A stretch of DNA of 64,000 nucleotides, from NCBI GenBank assembly GCA_013398175.1, contig VZRZ01005317.1, positions 20,553-84,552 of the forward strand. Reading direction: 5' to 3'. The DNA is from Climacteris rufus (lineage: Eukaryota > Chordata > Aves > Passeriformes > Climacteridae). The notes beneath the pieces are model-generated. The model saw nothing but the letters and a program-made list of their open reading frames with translations. It did no database searches and was not told the DNA's origin. Every line of letters starts with the position of its first letter. The stretch's first letter is position 1. Below, one piece after another: positions 1 through 12,071 of this stretch. Made by a program: the position numbers and the translations under genes.

Positions 1-3000
1 GTCCTATTAACCTGCATTTTGGGATGAGGTAAGGCAAGAGGGGAGCACTCACAGCTGCCTGGAAATCTGTAAGATGGGAACCCTTGTAGGGCTTGCCAGA
101 AATTATGACTCCAGATTTAACCCCACATCTGTGACAGCTCAAGCCATGCCAGGGCAGAGAACCAGCATCCAGCACCAACCAAGCAGCTGCCATGGAAAGG
201 AAATAGTGCCCTGGGCTTGCTTCATGTACACCTTGTTTTCCTGGAAGGTGCACAAGCACCTGCGTCCACCCTCACACCCACATGTATCAGCCTCCAAAAC
301 ACACACCAAGGCAACAGAAACAGCTCTTTCATGAAGAACCAGAGTTGTTTGACTCTGAAATTCCAGCCCCTTTTCCAGAAAGGCCACTTTAGTTGCCTGA
401 TGCCAGATGTTTCTCCTTGTTTAATTTTCTTCTCCTTTTCATGATTATTGCCTTGCCTGTCATTTCCAGTGTCACATCCACCGTTAGATGCAGGTTATAA
501 CTCATGTCCTCGCAGTATTGGACCCTTTCAGAAGAAATGAACTATCACAGGAAGACTGGATCTCATCTCCTTTCCCTCTAGAGTCACTCCAAAACCCAGA
601 AGTGGTGGTGTTCACTAAAAGCACGTCAGCTGGCACAGCTGGTGCTGTAGAAATTCATAAACAGCTAGTGAGCCCACACAAAAGGAAAAGGCAGATCCAA
701 ACAGGGATTCTGGTGCAGAGTGCTCTGGTCTCCCAGCTCCCTGCTAGGATAGTAAATCCAGCTACAGAGGTGGTGTCTTCAAAGGCTATCACTGGGGCAG
801 GAGAGTCCTATTCCTCTGAGAAAACATGTTCAGCTAGGTCTTATTAATTCAAAAAGAGAACATTAATATGATTTAACAGCTGGTCACTGACTGCATCCCA
901 GCAGAGAGCACTTTGCCATGCTCATTTCCAGTTGAATGCAATGGGCTGACAAAGAGTGACAAAACTGCTGCCTTCACCTTGAAGGCACCTGTGACCTACA
1001 GCCAAGATTGCCATGCAGACCCACCTGAGAAAGACATTTTTACTTTGTTGTTGATTAACCTGCCTTAAATTAATTCTATGAAAATGTCATCCCCACTGAT
1101 GAGCTTCTGGGAGGGAAGAGAGATGCAAAGGCCTCCCTGAAGCAAGACTTCTGTTTCACTTACAACCTGAAATACATGCAGATGAGCAGCATCTTTCAGA
1201 AAAGACACAGTCACTTTAGATACATGTTTATGTCTCTAAGTGTTGCCAGTGCTTCCACCACTTCCCAGCACGCTGATAGTCCAGTTTCAGGGATGTGCCA
1301 AACCATACTGATTGCTGGCAACATTCTGATTTTCCCTTAACTGAATTTTCCCTAACCACATGCTCATGGAACAAAGAAGTCCAAGAAATTGTCTGTCTCT
1401 AAAATCAGAGGAGCACAAACTTGGCCAGACTGATGGGGAAATGTTTGGCTAAGTTGTCTTAATGGGATAAGTAGTGTGAAGTCAAAGGTGTATCCAACAC
1501 CCTACATCAGGCAGTTTTCAAGGCTGTTGAGGAGGTTTTGTTTTTCCCTGTGTTCACTGTTTTACAAAGATATATTCTCCAGGACTAAAACCAGAGGTTT
1601 CCGATCCCTCGTTCATACTTGAGAAGACTAAGTTGGACTCCAGAAGCCAAACAACTGCTTTAAAGGCATACTTGCAAAATGTCCCTGTGTGCAGACAGCA
1701 GAGCCCAGAGCAATGTCCCTGAGTGCTCTGAGACCTCTGTCATTTTGCCACTGCCCAGGGACTGTTCATGTCAGGTTGTTGACACAGGTCTGAACCACAC
1801 CAGAACCATTCTTGCACATTAACAGTACCATCAGTGAAGTTCCTGTGCCCAGAAATGTTCCTGGTGTTCTCCATCTCCCTGGCACAGATGGGGCTATAAG
1901 ATACATTTTATTCCAAGGATGACTTTAAATGTTCACGCAATCCCAAAGCAGCTCTGGTTTGGCAAAGAGCAAGAGGGACAAACCACATTTATTTTGAAGT
2001 GAGGAGCTTTCTTTGTCCCAGGTTTTTGCTGGCTATCAGGTGCTCTGCACACCTGAGCAGCGAGCAAGCCCAGTGCCAGGCTGGCAGCTCCAGGCAGGCT
2101 CAAGGATAGGGCCAGGGCAGGGCAGGAATTCCAGGCCAAAATGCAATCAGCAGCCTCAACAACAAAGCAGATGGAAAAACAGAAAGAGGGAAACATTTCC
2201 CCTTCAAACAGAGAAACTGGCAGGCAAAGTCTCCAACGAGGAAAAGCTAGCTCTGAACTCTGTCATCATTTGGTCTCAGCTCTCCCTTGAGCCCCTGACT
2301 CTGATGGCATCAACTTGTCCCTCTCTGGCAGAGCTAGTGGACTGCAGAGGCTTTATCTGGAGGCTAATGGCTCTTGCACAGCCCATACAAGAGACCCACG
2401 CTGACAGTAGTGGGATTTATGGAGCAATGTTCCTGAGTAATGGCACTGCAAACTTCAAGCCATGTCTCTGCTGAGTGAGTGCAACACATGCTGCCTCAGG
2501 TTCTTTGAGAGAAAACAGGCTCACAAAGCTGCTGCTTTCACCAGCACTGAAGTAAAACTCCATATGTGCATCAGCTGGACAGACCTCACACAATTGCTGG
2601 AGAGGATGGCTTGAGAGGGGAGGTGGAAGTGCCTTTTTGTCCATGGCTGGGAGGGCAGATTTCCATCTTGTTCGATGGATGCCGCTTTGGGGAGCATAGC
2701 AGGCTGGGAACCTTGCCAGAGCCCAGGAAACCTGTGTTTTCTTCTTATGTCTGTCATGGGGATTTAGGAAAAGTGGTCTGTTACACCCTTTCTAGCCCCC
2801 AAATGCCTGTCTCATTTTGGAGACCAGCTTAGGGACATCCATCGCTTGGGACCTGGGCAGGCTGTGGCGTGGGATCACAGCACCCAACTGGGTTCAGGGA
2901 TTGTCCATCACTGCTCTCTCGTGCATGCACACCCACAGAGACACGAGTGTCCTTCCCTTTAGCCAGCTGAGGACACACCTGGAGCCAGGCTGGAGGTGTG

Positions 3001-3877
3001 GCACGGAATGAAGGTGGTGGCCGAGCATCCCAGACCCACCCGTGAGAGAGGTTCAGCCCCTCGCTGCCTCTGGCACCCAGTTTAGATCTGCAGAGATACA
3101 CTTCAGTTCTTCCTCAGGCTTTCCAGGGCCATGTGTGTCTGAAGCAACCTGGTTCCTTCCATCTACCTACAGAAGACACCCAGAAGTGCCAGATGAGAGA
3201 CAGGAAACTGCTACTTATCTAATTTGATTTCATTTTAAAATTTTTTTTATTTTCTGAGCTCTCAGAAATGTGTTCAATCTGGATTGAGGTTACAACCTGA
3301 GTAATGTGTTCCTGCCTAAAAAAAAAAAAAAGCTGTTACCATAACAACCTGACTCTGTGCTTTATTACCATGGCAATTCTCAGGAATTATTAAATACTGT
3401 GTATGTTTGGTGCAGGTGCTCCAGTACATCTGATTCCAGGCTCAGGTTGGGGTCCTCCTTCCCTCTGCAATCTGTCTGTCTGTCTCGTTATGTTTAACTC
3501 TTTCATTCCCTCAGTCCAGAGTGCCAAGGCAGGGGAAGGAGGTGGGTACCATCTGGAACTTTGGGGTTTTTCCCAACACAGGGAGGTCTGTTTGACCAGC
3601 GTTTTTCAGATGGGTGAAGCCACCTCTTTATTTCTCCAGTTGTGCAACCAGTGTTTCCATAAGCAGAGGATTTCTCTTTGCAGGCTGCTTAGCAGTGGGA
3701 AAGGCTCCCATTTGCCTTTCTCTGCTGTTTTTCTGCTGCCTGTCTAGAAAGAAGAAATTCCAGCTGGAGCAGAATCACAGCACGTGGGAATCAGCCCAGA
3801 GACAGGGAGTTGTGCCTGCAGGAGGATGGTGAAGGTGCAGGGCAGGTTGCTCTTGGTGGGCAAGACAACTTGACTGA
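1..3877. other. Intergenic sequence, no gene recognised
   Basis: I see no exon, RNA gene or full repeat that I can support. The longest open frame (488-847, plus, 119 codons) has no recognisable domain and no flanking splice or start context that sets it apart from chance. Short homopolymers are present, such as an A-run near 3318-3331. The stretch lies beyond the 3' end of RPRML. Confidence 0.5.
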
Positions 3878-3960
3878 TCATAGAGTCATAGAATCACTAA
3901 GGTTGGAAAAGATCTCCAAGACCATATACTGCCTAAAATCATCGTTGTTTTCAGAGAAGG
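3878..3960 (-). repeat. CR1 LINE 3'-end fragment
   Basis: The run carries the typical reverse-complemented CR1 tail: a doubled 'atagaatca'-type motif followed by 'aaggttggaaaagatctcc'. CR1 is the dominant LINE of birds. It inserts 5'-truncated, so only the 3' end is usually left. The body to the right is too diverged to delimit. Confidence 0.8.
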
Positions 3961-5604
3961 GATACATACTAGACAGACCAGTGTGACCAGTCTCACAGGA
4001 TTATATTGGTATCTCGTGTTCCACTGCTAAGAAGGGATTTTAGATGAGACTCAATGGTTGGTCCTTGCTCTGACATTGATGTGATAATCCATCTAAGCAC
4101 ATCCCTTCCATTCTTGTCCCTCCAACAGTGTCTCTCAGTCATACTTGAACACTGGCACCCCAGTGACACTCTGGAAGTTATTGTGCTACAGGCAACAATT
4201 AATTAATTAATTAATTAAATGAAAACAAATATAGCAATAAACAACAGTTTAAAAAAACCTGCTTGAATTTTCTTGGGACTTGGTACCCACTTGTGAGCTT
4301 ACACTAAATGAGTAGGTATGAGATGAAAAACCACAGCTATTTGTGAGGAAAGGAAGCAGAAAGAGCCATTATGGTCTGCTTTCCTCAACGAGCCCTAGAG
4401 TAACAACCTCATACTCTGGCTGCAGGACTCATGTCTCTGAGACAGGACAGCCGGGTTTTCAGGATCTGAGATCACAGCTCTTCCCCTGAGATCTGGGAAG
4501 CATCATGGTGCCCTCAGTACCTTTCCTTAAGGAACCATGACTTCACCTCAAGATGGCCCAAATCTCTGACCCAAGGGGTTCCTTCACAGTGCCAGCCTTC
4601 TTTTCCACAAATAATTCCTCTTCAGTGGGGTAATCAGCCTTTTATTGGGAATCTAATGGGCTGGGAACATGCGTGCAAGTGTCTTAAGCCAAGCACAAGG
4701 AAGGCAAAACCACATGGGGATGCATGTTGTAGTGTGGCAACTGTGGATGGTGCCACCAACTGCTTCCTGTGAGGATCCTCTTCTTGCTTCACACAGCCTG
4801 TTAATGCAGATCCTGACATCCCTGATGCCAGGAAAGAGCTACAGCACAACCAGAGGATGGACAAGCCAATGTAAAGTTGGGCACTTGCCCCAAGGACCCA
4901 TGTGGAAAATGTTCCCTCTCCCAACCAACTACTGAGCAAGCTCCACCTGCCTCAGCAGGCGCCCAACTCTACTTTCTGGGGTGTTTCATTGCTCCTCCAG
5001 CTCATGTGTACATGAACCTTCTGTCGATTATGTTTCTCCTTACCTCTGGAACACTCCATGGCACAAAAGGGATGAAGACTCCCATGCCCCATTCCTGGAT
5101 GTGGCCTCTAGGGACACTTGGCCAGACTCTCAACACACACACCAGCTGTCACAGCTGATAGAGGTGGGGATGGCTGAGATGTGTGACCAGCTCCTTCACT
5201 CAGGGTATTGCTGCAGGGCAAAGTTAAGATGATTTTGATCCTTTCATTGCATTAGCAGCTTTCCCTGTGCCTTGCTCTCCTTGCTAACAGTGGAAGGTTT
5301 CTTCCATCACCTCTGAGTTGTCCTTTGCTCTGGGGCCACAGCTGGTGGAAGGACTGGCAAGAGGGACCAAATTGCAGCTGAAAGCAGGATGGGATGGGAG
5401 TTCAATGAGTGCATCTGGGCTGTCTTGTGACAGCACAGTGGCCTGGAGATGCAGTTACACCTTTTAGTTACACACACAAGTACAGCCCAAGTGTTCACAG
5501 AGCCGGGTCATCGTCTGCTTTGGGGTTTTCATGTCTCACCCTCACGTCTGACCAGGCTGTGCTCCTCAATGGGGGTGGTTTGCACTCACATGCAAAGAGA
5601 CCAT
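3961..5604. other. Intergenic sequence, no gene recognised
   Basis: Nothing recognisable apart from the AATT microsatellite listed separately. Open frames on both strands at 4634-4939 overlap each other and have no family resemblance. Confidence 0.5.
4197..4219. repeat. (AATT)n microsatellite
   Basis: About five and a half perfect copies of AATT. The unit is self-complementary, so the tract can also fold on itself. No other role is evident. Confidence 0.95.
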
Positions 5605-5790
5605 AGTATCATGGAATCCCAGCTGGTTTGGGTTGGGATGGACCTTAAAACTCATCCAGTTCCTACCTCTGCCTTGGGCAGGGACACCTTCCACTATCCC
5701 AGGTTGCTCCAAGCCCTGTCCAACCTGGCCAATCACAGCTTCTCTGGGAAACCTATGCCAGTTATCCGGGCAACCTCTTTCAGGAGATCA
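5605..5790 (-). repeat. CR1 LINE 3'-end fragment
   Basis: Reverse-complemented CR1 tail: 'tcatggaatcccagctggtt', then a 'gggacaccttccactatccc' block, then 'caagccctgtccaacctggcc'. The same block recurs at nine or more other places in this window. Confidence 0.85.
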
Positions 5791-6919
5791 GTGGCCACAA
5801 CACCCCTCACAGCAACAGGAACCAAAGTTCCCTTCCAGGCTGCTGTGTGAAGCTGCTTTACATCTGGGCAGCAAACCTTCTGCGCTGAGAAAGTGGCTCA
5901 GGTCTGCAGACGTACAACTATTCATGAAAATCAGAGCTGCCTGCTCAGCTGTTCCACTGGCACCAACAGGACACTTCAGTTCTTTGAATCCCAAATTCTG
6001 GTCCTGCTGCCACATTGTCAGTGTGCTCCTAAGGCTGACCCAGGCAACAGGTCAGTGGGAGCAACCAGAGACAACATTGTACTGGTCCTGCTCTGCATCC
6101 TGTGGGAACCTGGAGAAGGGGCTCAGCAAATAGTGATTAATTACAAAACATTCTCTAACCATGTTTTTGCCTCTGGGAAAGGCAGAGAGCTGCTCCTCTG
6201 GATTTACATCCAAATAGCTCAGCTCATCAGCTCCTTCAGTATCCAGGTTTGCTTTCCCACTACAGAAGTGAACCCAGCAGGAATATTGTTGGTGCAACAA
6301 AACACAAATCATTTCTATCTCACACCCACAGCCAGAGCTGTAATTCCATCACAGAACAAAGGTCAGGAGTCTTCCTCCTCTCACATAATTCAGCTTTGAC
6401 AGCTCATCAGGATCCGAGGAGTTGGAGGTTTTAACTCAAAGGCTGAAATCTTGCTTTGCAAGAGGCACTCAGAGCATCTTTATGAGTCTCTGCTTCAGCA
6501 TTGTGCAGGTATTTAACACAAGCCTGGAATACATAGTTCCTGATTAATTTTTTTTCTAGTGGAAAGTGATTCTCACCTGTGAAAAATTATGGTGCTTTCT
6601 GCTTTAAAGAAATACCTTTAATTACACTTCACTAGAAAGGTGAGATGATTATACCTGGAACTAGGATTGAAATTCCTGAACTACACACAGACACAGAAAG
6701 AATAAAGACAACACAAAATTCTGTTGAAACAGGTTGTTTTTTTCCTGAACGTTCACCAGGTTTCAAAAATTACAAAAACCTCAAGGACTGTAACAATGTA
6801 GCACTTGGAAAAAAAGGCTGGTATGTACAAAAACAAGCATGGTTTTGTTTTAGGGAAAGGGAGGGGTTTGTCTGGGTTCTTTTCTTCCTCCAGCCTTGTG
6901 TGAAAGAAGAAAGTAACAG
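5791..6919. other. Non-coding sequence, no gene recognised
   Basis: Overlapping open frames (for example 5893-6399 plus, 168 codons) lack family resemblance. The right part may belong to the distal 3' untranslated region of RPRML, because a second AATAAA on the minus strand lies at 6920-6925. Confidence 0.4.
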
Positions 6920-7304
6920 TTTATTTAACAGGACAGCTCAGGAAAATAAGGAAGAACATGCTTTCCCTGTTACAAAACTACCAAAAGATGCATGCTCGAG
7001 GTCCAGAACACAACAGACTGACACATTTTGTAGCATGCAGACTTTGTTGTACAACCCACACAACGATTCCCTTCCCCTGCCCCTCTCAAAGACGGGGTCT
7101 GTGCCCTGCATTTTGCTCTCCCTGTAGATTGTTCTTTTGTTTTCTTTTTGTAATGACTTATTTGCCTTTTTTTTTTAGCCCTACATACCAGGTAGCAGTA
7201 TCCAAGGCAACAGCAGGAAAGAGTCCAGATCTGCACATTATTACTGTTACTGCAAATTTCATGCAAAACTTAAGCCATTTCTGCATGCAACACGATACTG
7301 GTCA

Positions 7305-7310
7305 TTTATT
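7305..7310 (-). terminator. RPRML: Candidate RPRML polyadenylation signal
   Basis: The plus-strand TTTATT reads AATAAA on the minus strand, about 200 bases past the RPRML stop codon. It is the first canonical hexamer downstream of the stop. A second candidate lies at 6920-6925, which would give a 3' untranslated region of about 580 bases. The sequence alone does not show which is used. Confidence 0.45.
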
Positions 7311-7507
7311 GTGCTTCACACAGCGCTGGGGAGGTTTCCCCATTCACCACTACAGTTTGTTCACCGGGAAGAGCAGGTTTTCTTTCCCAGACAGATTAAA
7401 AGACCCCTCCCCCCCTTCCCACTCCCCCCAGCTACCCCAAACACATGGGAATGTGCATCTCAGCACCAGATCCAGAGAGTTCACTTGCCTACAAGAGCCC
7501 GGTGGCT

Positions 7508-7843
7508 TCAGTAAAGTCCCATGATTGCAGCACCCACATCTTTGGAAGGTCTTCGGTCCTTCACCAGAAAGTTAATCATGCTCTCCGACTTAATGAGCAA
7601 GTTGCAGCCCAAAAAGAAGATGCCAAACATCACAGTCAAGGAGAGAACGCAGAGGACAGCAATCTGCACCACCCTCGTGATGAAAAGACTCCTCTCGTCG
7701 GGCGCCAGCACCGAGGAGCCGCCGTCGGTCGCCAATACCGTGCTGGTCCCATTGCAGCAGGCCATAAGCATCCCCAAGCCCTGGGTCCTGTTGGGGTCAC
7801 CTCCCTTCTCCAGGAGAGTCTGGTTGAAAAAGGATCCATTCAT
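7508..7843 (-). CDS. RPRML: Reprimo-like protein (RPRML), single exon, 111 residues
   Basis: RPRML is the paralogue of reprimo, a small glycosylated membrane protein induced by p53 and linked to G2 arrest. The role of RPRML itself is less well defined. The identifying signature is the near-invariant C-terminal half of the family: PDERSLFITRVVQIAVLCVL at residues 48-67, one membrane segment at about 58-84, then FLGCNLLIKSE and INFLVKDRRPSK to residue 101. The N-terminal half is variable, as expected, and carries four N-glycosylation sequons (N2, N7, N18, N31). The family is intronless, and this frame is complete from ATG to TGA. Length is close to the human protein (about 120 residues). I chose this ATG because it gives the usual short N-terminus opening with M-N. 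The C-terminus ends in GLY, where reprimo ends in GPY. It is divergently oriented to ITGB3, 4.2 kb away, the order expected from vertebrate synteny. Confidence 0.93.
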   Translation of the reverse strand: MNGSFFNQTLLEKGGDPNRTQGLGMLMACCNGTSTVLATDGGSSVLAPDERSLFITRVVQIAVLCVLSLTVMFGIFFLGCNLLIKSESMINFLVKDRRPSKDVGAAIMGLY

Positions 7844-8560
7844 GGTCTATGTGTGACCCCAAATCTTCAGGAAAGATAAAAGGAAAGCTTGTTGTCCCCC
7901 TGCCTGTCCCTCACATGCCAGGGCTCGGTGGCTTCAAGTCACCTCCTGCCTTTCCTCTCTCAGCACCTGGGATGAAGAGGGAACTTCCTCGAGGCTGTGA
8001 GCAGGTGGGAAGCTAGTCCCTGCAGCCAAGGGATGGCTGGATGCCAGATCCCTCCTGGCACAGCATTAGCACGAGCCCCCAGCCAAGCAAAATGAGAGAG
8101 AGAGAAGAGGAGAAGGGGTCTTGAGGGAGAGGAGGGTAGCCTGGGATTGTCCCATGCCCCCTGCCCTCCCTACCTGCCCTTGAAGCAGCAGAGCGGTGCC
8201 ACCCGATCCTGGGGTTTCTCCCGCGGGAGTGAGAGCTGGTGTCTGCTGGCTGGGAGCTCCACAAATGCAAGTTCCAAGCTAAAGTCTTCACCGTGTTCAA
8301 AGAAAAAAACAGCAACTCCACCCCCTTCCAGCCTCCCCCNCCCCCCCAGGCCCGCCTTCCTCCCCCTCCACGTTCAGCATTCTGCCCACCCCTTCCCCAC
8401 GCTGTGCACCCCCTCTCTGCCCTGCCACGTGTGCCCGCAGCCACCCTTGTGCCATCCCCAGGTGGGGGCTGACCCCTAAGGCCCTGCAGAGTGGTACCTA
8501 ACTCAACCCTCCCTCCAGCCCTCCCATCTGCTCCCCAAAGCATCTTGTATGGTCAGTGTT
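7844..8560 (-). promoter_or_regulatory. RPRML: RPRML upstream region, with a polypyrimidine tract and one unresolved base
   Basis: This is the 5' flank of the intronless RPRML frame and should hold its 5' untranslated region and promoter. Seen directly: a C-rich polypyrimidine tract at about 8325-8420 with one N at 8340 inside a C homopolymer, and scattered CpGs. I see no convincing TATA box. The open frames in both directions here owe their length to low-complexity composition. Confidence 0.35.
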
Positions 8561-9868
8561 CATTACAGACTGCTGGAGGTCCCTGTGCCCCCTGAAGGCT
8601 TCTGTGAGCATCAGGTCAGAGCTGCTGTTTGCTAATCTCAGCTTGCTGCTCCATGCCACCCACTCCTTCTCCAAGCAGCATGGCCCAATCTAGCCAGTCC
8701 ATCCCCAGCTCTGCTCTGTGATGCCTGTCCGCTGCCTCCAGAGAAGAGCTGGATCCAGTTCCTCTCTGCATGCTGTTCCTCCGGCAGGGGGTTTTTCCTC
8801 AGGGAACACTGGTCTCCCTCTCCTCCCCTTCTCACTCCTTTAGCCCCTCCAGAGGGAAGCTCTGTAGTGCTGCACCCTGATCTCTGCCCTGTCCCCAGCT
8901 CTGGGTCCCACAGAAACATCACCACAGCATCCAGGCCTGGGGTATTACAGGCCTCTCAGCCCCACCAAGGCAATCCCAAGGGAAGCTTCACCATCACTCC
9001 CCTCTGTGCACCTGCATAAGTTCCCAAACTGACACCACAAGTTGGGGTATCTAGCATGTCAGGCTTACTCCTGCTCCTGCTCATCCCAAGGCTGTGCCCA
9101 TGGGACCACCATGTCCCAGCTTCCTGGGTTTGCCAGCTGGCATTTGCCTGGAAATGTGTCTGGATGGTCCAGAGCAGCAGATCACCCACAAACTGCAGTG
9201 TGAGGACTTTGTCCTGGTTTATCCATGTACATCTTGGCTTGTTTCCTTCGTCCAGCCCTCGAGGGGATTTTAATAAACCAGAAATGAGGATTGATGAGTT
9301 GCAGCCAAAGGCAGGAATGTGAGTCTAGCTGAGGGTGGAGGGCAGCTTGGTAGGGACAGTGTCAACTGATCTTCCTTTTGGTCAGCTGGGAGCTGTGCCC
9401 CTCTCAGAACTGTTCTGTTTGGGGTTTACTTGTTGCATTTTGCTCATTGTTCTGCATTTGGCATTTGTCTCCGAGTTGCTGCCCACTCTGCCAGGGTAGT
9501 TGCAGCAGAAGCTTGTGCAAGGAAGGAGGTGAAAGCCCTGATCCAAAGAGCATCTGCTTGTGTTTAACCTGAGGGCCAGGAAAAATCCCACAGGAAATCA
9601 GAGCAACCCCAGTCCACCAGCCCGGGGGGGAGCTCCTCTCCCTTCATGCTCCCAGACTGAAGGAGTTTCTGCTCCCTCTGGTGGCTCCAGCCCCAGCCTC
9701 TCCTCCCCAGCACACCACAGCATGGATTTGGTACCCATCACTCCTGGGTCACAGCCTGTGGTGATGGGGCAGCCAGGGCTCTCAAACACTCCCCTGCCAG
9801 CTCCTGCCTTCATCCCACCAGGGACCCCAAAATCCAGAGCATCCCACTGCCTGTTGCACGGTGCCTGT
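8561..9868. other. Intergenic sequence, no gene recognised
   Basis: I see no exon, RNA gene or repeat that I can support. Open frames overlap on both strands and show no family resemblance. Confidence 0.5.
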
Positions 9869-10100
9869 TGTGGAATCTTGGAATGGTTTCAGTTGGAAAG
9901 GACGTCATGTCATTCCAACCCCCTGCCATGGGCAAGGACACCTTCTGCTAGACCTGTACAAACTGGCCTTGAACACTTCCAGGGATGGGACATTCACATC
10001 CCAGCAATGTTTTCAGGATAACCAGTACCTTCTTGCAGTTTGCAGGGAAATTCCATCCAAACATGTTCATGCCATCCTTGTCCTCAGGCAGGACAAGCCC
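9869..10100 (-). repeat. CR1 LINE 3'-end fragment
   Basis: Reverse-complemented CR1: 'tggaatcttggaatggtttc', then 'gggcaaggacaccttctgct', then 'cttgaacacttccagggatg'. It is diverged and 5'-truncated. Confidence 0.85.
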
Positions 10101-11650
10101 AGGAAGGTCAAGGCAGGTCAAATACTTCATTTTGTGACTTTTTCCTTTTTCTTAAGAGTTTTTGCACCATGCTGGGAGTATTAAAGCCCACACTGAGCTG
10201 GGAGTTCCAGGACACACAGAGCTGCATGTCCCTTGGGAGCAGCAGCACTTGCCAGTTTAGGCAGCCAGGATCTGGGTGGGATGAGCCCCTGGTGAAGATG
10301 GCCTGGGAGATGGATAGCAGGTCGGTGGGGTGTGCAGAGCCTAGCAGGATCCCACTGTTAAGATTAGTTAAGACTAATCTTCCTTTCCATGAAACACTCA
10401 GACACAGTCACAGGATGACACGGTGCAGCACATGGGGACAGGCAGCTGTGTGGGCAGAAAGGCTGCGTAGGCAGCACATCCAGGCAGGAAAATAAGGAGT
10501 TTGGATGTCCTAAAACTGGCTAATGGGGTCTGCAATGAGACGTGGCTCTGGGATCTGAAGCAGGGCAAGACTAGAGCTGCCCAAAAGCAGATTTGGGGTT
10601 TGTATTGATGTCTCAACCAAGGTACAGCCCTTTTTGACACTGTATGAGGATCGATGGGCTTCTCCTAGTCCCCCTTTGCCAAATCCTCATTAACAAGCTC
10701 TGGGGAGGGAATTGGATCCCAGGTGGGCAGTGATCCCCACTGGGGAGGACAGCAGCATCCTCAAGGTTGATGGGGCTATGTGGGGAAGCAAAGAGGCACC
10801 AAAACTTTTTTTAGAGCCAAGAAAAATCCTCAGGTCCTGAAGCAGAGTCTGGATCTCCATCTCATCCTCACAAAAACTGTCACCTCTCATGGAGAGCTGC
10901 CAGCTCTGGGACAAGTGCTGTTATTCCCATCTCCTGTAGTGGGGCTCTGGCTCTTGTACAGCTCTGTGCACTTTGTCTGTAGCCTCCAGCACCTCCAGAA
11001 TATGGCTGCAGCTCTCAGCACCCACAATAACTTGTATTCCACAGCTTGGTATTTCTGAGTGCTGGGTTGTCTTGACTCAGGGTTGTGTCATTACTGTCCC
11101 CAACCCCTGTCACCCAGTGGGAAACAGCATCCCAGGGACATGGCTCCAGCCCTTCTCTCCTTTTTGCTCCTGAGCTGTATTCCAAGTGCCTCCGTTTCCC
11201 CAGCTCTGACTAGGACCTTGGTATTGCTGGGGAACAAGAGGTTTACAAAACCCCTTCAGGAGACACCCACAGGCAGCTCCGATGTTTCAGTGGGCACATC
11301 CCAATCCCTGTACTTGCTCTGCACAGGATCAATTCCTGAGAACACAGATGGGAAAAAAAGCAATACAAGTGATAAGAAAATCAGGTCCAAAATATCTGAC
11401 CCCAAGCTGAGCTTCCCTCCCTTTGAAATGTCCAGGCTTATACCCAAACTGCTGGTTCCACCAAGTCCGGTTTGTGGTTGAGTCTCCCTTAGCTCCCAGC
11501 TCTGCTTTAGCAGGGATATTCCCATTTGCCCCTCTCTTTCGTATCAGTGTGTATTTGCTCTGTTTCTCCTTAGATCCTTGAACTCCGACAGCTCAGACAG
11601 GGTTTAAAAACAGCTGCCTTTCACGCAAGAGTTAATAAAACGAAGGAGTG
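10101..11650. other. Intergenic sequence, no gene recognised
   Basis: I see nothing I can support as a gene. The frames at 10040-10495 and 11059-11481 show no domain. Confidence 0.5.
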
Positions 11651-12013
11651 AGCAAGATTTCGCAAGGATTTAAAGCCAGGCGGAAGAGCCTATGGGAGAG
11701 AGCCTGTTACAAGCCCCGGGGCTGCAGGTCAGCAGTGCCGAGGACTCACTGCTAGGGTTTATTAGGTCCTTGTCTAAGCCGAGAGAGTGAAAGCAGCATG
11801 AGGAGCTGCCGGCAGAGCGGGCGGGGACACTCCTGACTCCGGAGTGACGAACCAGCAGAGTTTCCTCTGCCGGCCCGCTCGCCATGTGTCATTCACCCAG
11901 ACCCATGATTCATCTCCTCAGCCGCTAAAAACCCTCAGCTACCTCAGAGCCGCTGCCCACCACTCGTGGTGGGGCTGGTCAAAGTAATCCCCCCCACCCG
12001 GGGCTCAGAAAAG
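11651..12013 (+). promoter_or_regulatory. ITGB3: ITGB3 5' flank: probable promoter and 5' untranslated region
   Basis: These bases run directly into the ITGB3 ATG. The segment is moderately GC-rich with scattered CpGs and no clear TATA box, which fits the TATA-less promoters common for integrin beta genes. The transcription start cannot be placed from sequence. Confidence 0.45.
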
Positions 12014-12071
12014 ATGGGACAACTCTCCATAACACTCGGGATCGCCCTGCTCTGTGCTACTGGCAGCTGGG
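12014..12071 (+). CDS. ITGB3: ITGB3 coding exon 1
   Basis: ATG in fair context, encoding the signal peptide (hydrophobic core around residues 5-15, ending near GSWG). It ends one base into codon 20 at a GTAAGT donor. The signal peptide is about six residues shorter than in human. Confidence 0.93.

Noticed and set aside
488..847. 119-codon plus-strand frame that looks somewhat protein-like
   Set aside because: No recognisable family, no start context, no neighbouring exon or promoter. Frames of this length are expected by chance in 64 kb.
5893..6399. 168-codon plus-strand frame
   Set aside because: Begins in non-CR1 sequence next to a CR1 tail, has no domain and overlaps other frames on both strands.
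6645..7127. 160-codon plus-strand frame
   Set aside because: Lies opposite the likely RPRML 3' untranslated region, is low in complexity and has no family resemblance.
7445..7879. Plus-strand frames of 144 and 111 codons over RPRML
   Set aside because: They are shadows of the RPRML coding strand. The minus-strand product is clearly the real protein.
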